Source of the DNA: UBA1351 sp963677885
GTDB taxonomy: Bacteria > Bacillota > Clostridia > Lachnospirales > Vallitaleaceae
Assembly: GCA_963677885.1 (NCBI GenBank)
Contig: OY782500.1
Span: forward strand, 2,666,001 to 2,730,000
Length of the DNA: 64,000 nt
Direction: 5' to 3'
This document shows, one piece after another, positions 62,354 through 64,000 of this stretch. Every line of letters starts with the position of its first letter. The stretch's first letter is position 1. The position numbers were made by a program, and so were the translations under genes. The notes under the pieces are model-generated. The model was not told where the DNA came from. It did no database searches and worked only from the letters and a program-made list of their open reading frames with translations.

Positions 62354-63880
62354 ATGGAATTCGTAATTGAAATGTTAAACATAACAAAAGAATTTCCGGG
62401 AATCAAAGCTAATGATGACGTGACATTACGTGTAAAAAAAGGTGAAATTCACGCATTATTGGGTGAGAATGGGGCAGGAAAATCCACGCTTATGAGTGTA
62501 CTTTTTGGTTTGTATCAACCTGAAAAGGGAAAAATCAAAGTACGCGGTAAGGAAGTTGCCATTACCAATCCTAATATTGCCAACGAATATGGCATTGGTA
62601 TGGTTCATCAGCACTTTAAGCTGGTTGAGAATTTTACTGTTACTGAGAACATAATTCTTGGTATGGAACCTAAGAAATCTTTTGGCCGTGTAGACATTGA
62701 AACTGCAGCAAAGAAAGTAAAAGAAATTAGCGAACGATATGGCTTATCTGTAGATCCTCATGCCAAAATCGAAGATATTACAGTAGGTATGCAACAAAGG
62801 GTTGAGATTCTTAAGATGTTATACCGTAATGCAGAAATATTGATTTTTGATGAACCGACTGCTGTTCTGACACCCCAGGAAATTCATGAACTCATGAAAA
62901 TCATGAAGGAATTGGTCAGTGAAGGAAAGTCAATTGTTCTAATTACCCATAAACTTAAAGAAATCAAAGAAGTATCTGACCGTTGTACCGTTCTTCGTAA
63001 AGGTCGTTATATTGGTACTGTTGAAGTAGAAGGAACCACAGAAGAGCAGATGGCTGAGATGATGGTTGGTCGTGAAGTTTCCTTTAAGGTAGATAAAGAA
63101 GATGCAAACCCAGGTGATGTTATCCTTTCGGTGAAGAATCTTAATGTTAAGAATAACCGTAAGCTTCCAGCTGTTAATAATCTTTCATTGGATGTTAAAG
63201 CAGGGGAGATTATGTGTGTAGCCGGAATCGATGGCAATGGTCAATCTGAGCTTATTGAAGCCTTAACCGGTCTTCGTAAAATAGAAAGTGGCCAGATTAC
63301 CTTACATGGTAAAGATATGACAGCACTTACTGTACGTGAGAGAACTTTATCCGGTATCGGTCATATACCTGAAGACAGGCATAAACATGGACTTGTTCTT
63401 GATTTCAGTCTTGAGGAGAACATTGCCCTTCAGACATATTTTCAAGAGCCCTTATCTCATAAAGGTATTATCAATTTTGATGAAAGAAACAAAGTCTCAG
63501 AACGTTTAATTGAAGAGTTTGACGTTCGTTCAGGACAGGGAAGCGTCACTGCTGCCAGATCTATGTCCGGTGGTAACCAGCAGAAAGCAATTATTGCCCG
63601 TGAAGTTGACCGTTCACCAGAACTGCTTATTGCGGCTCAACCGACTCGTGGTCTTGATGTTGGTGCTATTGAATATATCCATAAACGTCTTGTTGAAGAG
63701 CGTGATGCAGGCAAGGCTGTACTTTTAGTGTCTCTTGAAATGGAAGAAGTACTGAATGTGTCAGATAAGATTGCTGTTATCTACGAAGGGGAAATTGTTG
63801 GTATTGTAGATGCAGATAAGACAGATGAGAATGAATTAGGTCTTATGATGGCCGGTTCTAAGAAAGGAGTAACCAATTAA
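62354..63880 (+). CDS. Nucleoside/sugar ABC importer ATPase (double ABC domain)
   Basis: 508 residues. First domain: Walker A GENGAGKST, QQRVEILKMLYRNAEILIFDEPTAVL. Second domain: degenerate Walker A GIDGNGQSE, signature MSGGNQQK and LLIAAQPTRGLDVGA. RbsA/NupO-type ATPase; with BMP-family binding proteins these import nucleosides. AAGGAG upstream of ATG; stop overlaps the start of the permease gene (TAATG). Confidence 0.94.
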   Translation: MEFVIEMLNITKEFPGIKANDDVTLRVKKGEIHALLGENGAGKSTLMSVLFGLYQPEKGKIKVRGKEVAITNPNIANEYGIGMVHQHFKLVENFTVTENIILGMEPKKSFGRVDIETAAKKVKEISERYGLSVDPHAKIEDITVGMQQRVEILKMLYRNAEILIFDEPTAVLTPQEIHELMKIMKELVSEGKSIVLITHKLKEIKEVSDRCTVLRKGRYIGTVEVEGTTEEQMAEMMVGREVSFKVDKEDANPGDVILSVKNLNVKNNRKLPAVNNLSLDVKAGEIMCVAGIDGNGQSELIEALTGLRKIESGQITLHGKDMTALTVRERTLSGIGHIPEDRHKHGLVLDFSLEENIALQTYFQEPLSHKGIINFDERNKVSERLIEEFDVRSGQGSVTAARSMSGGNQQKAIIAREVDRSPELLIAAQPTRGLDVGAIEYIHKRLVEERDAGKAVLLVSLEMEEVLNVSDKIAVIYEGEIVGIVDADKTDENELGLMMAGSKKGVTN

Positions 63881-64000
63881 TGAATCGTTTTAGAAATTAT
63901 TTGGCAGACGAGAAAAACCATAAAGTCTTAATTCCTATTATAGCGGTTTTACTTGGTTTCCTTCTCGGAAATGTAATCATGTTGTTAACCGGTGAAAATC
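63880..64000 (+). CDS. ABC importer permease (5' part only)
   Basis: The first 40 codons (MNRFRNYLADEKNHKVLIP and a membrane helix IIAVLLGFLLGNVIML) follow the ATPase with a 1-nt overlap and run off the right edge. Position and start fit the first of the two permeases of BMP-type nucleoside importers (NupP/YufP-like). Confidence 0.75.
   Translation, partial: MNRFRNYLADEKNHKVLIPIIAVLLGFLLGNVIMLLTGEN

Overview
The window looks like the replication-origin region of a low-GC Gram-positive bacterium of the class Clostridia (Lachnospirales-like is my guess; no 16S is present to test it). It carries the classic Firmicutes order rpmH-rnpA-yidD-yidC-jag-mnmE-mnmG-rsmG-noc on the minus strand and dnaA-dnaN-yaaA-recF-gyrB-gyrA on the plus strand. 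Between them is an origin with perfect DnaA boxes, and about 13 kb to the left lie soj/spo0J with two perfect parS sites. Genes mostly point away from the origin.

Region by region: (1) 1-590 holds the start of an Hsp20 gene under a CIRCE operator and a small DUF960-like ORF. (2) 0.68-11.3 kb is a cell-envelope-stress-like signalling and export island: two response regulators, two full histidine kinases, a third kinase that ends before its ATPase domain, a lipoprotein and an ABC-2 exporter. It is marked by a shared 16-bp palindrome, present as tandem pairs 22 bp apart at two places. (3) 11.3-16.5 kb is a compact Tad/Flp pilus locus (TadZ-like, TadA, TadB, TadC, a Flp-like pilin and a DUF6382 protein) that runs straight into the first two-component system. 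(4) 16.6-22.8 kb is housekeeping: dnaB, rplI, gdpP, a secreted unknown and rsmA. (5) 22.8-27.0 kb is a sugar island: a YihQ-like GH31 glycosidase, a DUF4867 protein and a GPH-type symporter. (6) 27.3-33.1 kb holds an ArsR regulator, a HAD phosphatase, DUF4446, ParB, ParA, parS sites and a DegS/DegU-like pair. (7) 33.3-35.7 kb has an alpha/beta hydrolase, a 938-bp convergent gap with three structured repeat elements, and a GNAT. (8) 35.7-52.8 kb is the origin cluster. (9) 52.9-58.7 kb has a GGDEF-EAL protein, a CAP/SLH surface protein, two-subunit class I fumarase and a small membrane protein. (10) 58.7-64 kb is a nucleoside-type ABC transporter (BMP lipoprotein, double ATPase, start of a permease) interrupted by a YjjI glycyl-radical enzyme and its YjjW activase.

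Points most worth following: the palindrome regulon and ATPase-less kinase, the 146-bp structured repeats between convergent genes, a long structured gyrB leader with its own promoter, a perfect Noc-binding site inside a bidirectional terminator, a sulfoquinovosidase-like enzyme with one sulfonate-binding residue changed, and the YjjI/YjjW pair inside a nucleoside transporter operon. No tRNA, rRNA, CRISPR array, transposase or prophage gene was recognised.
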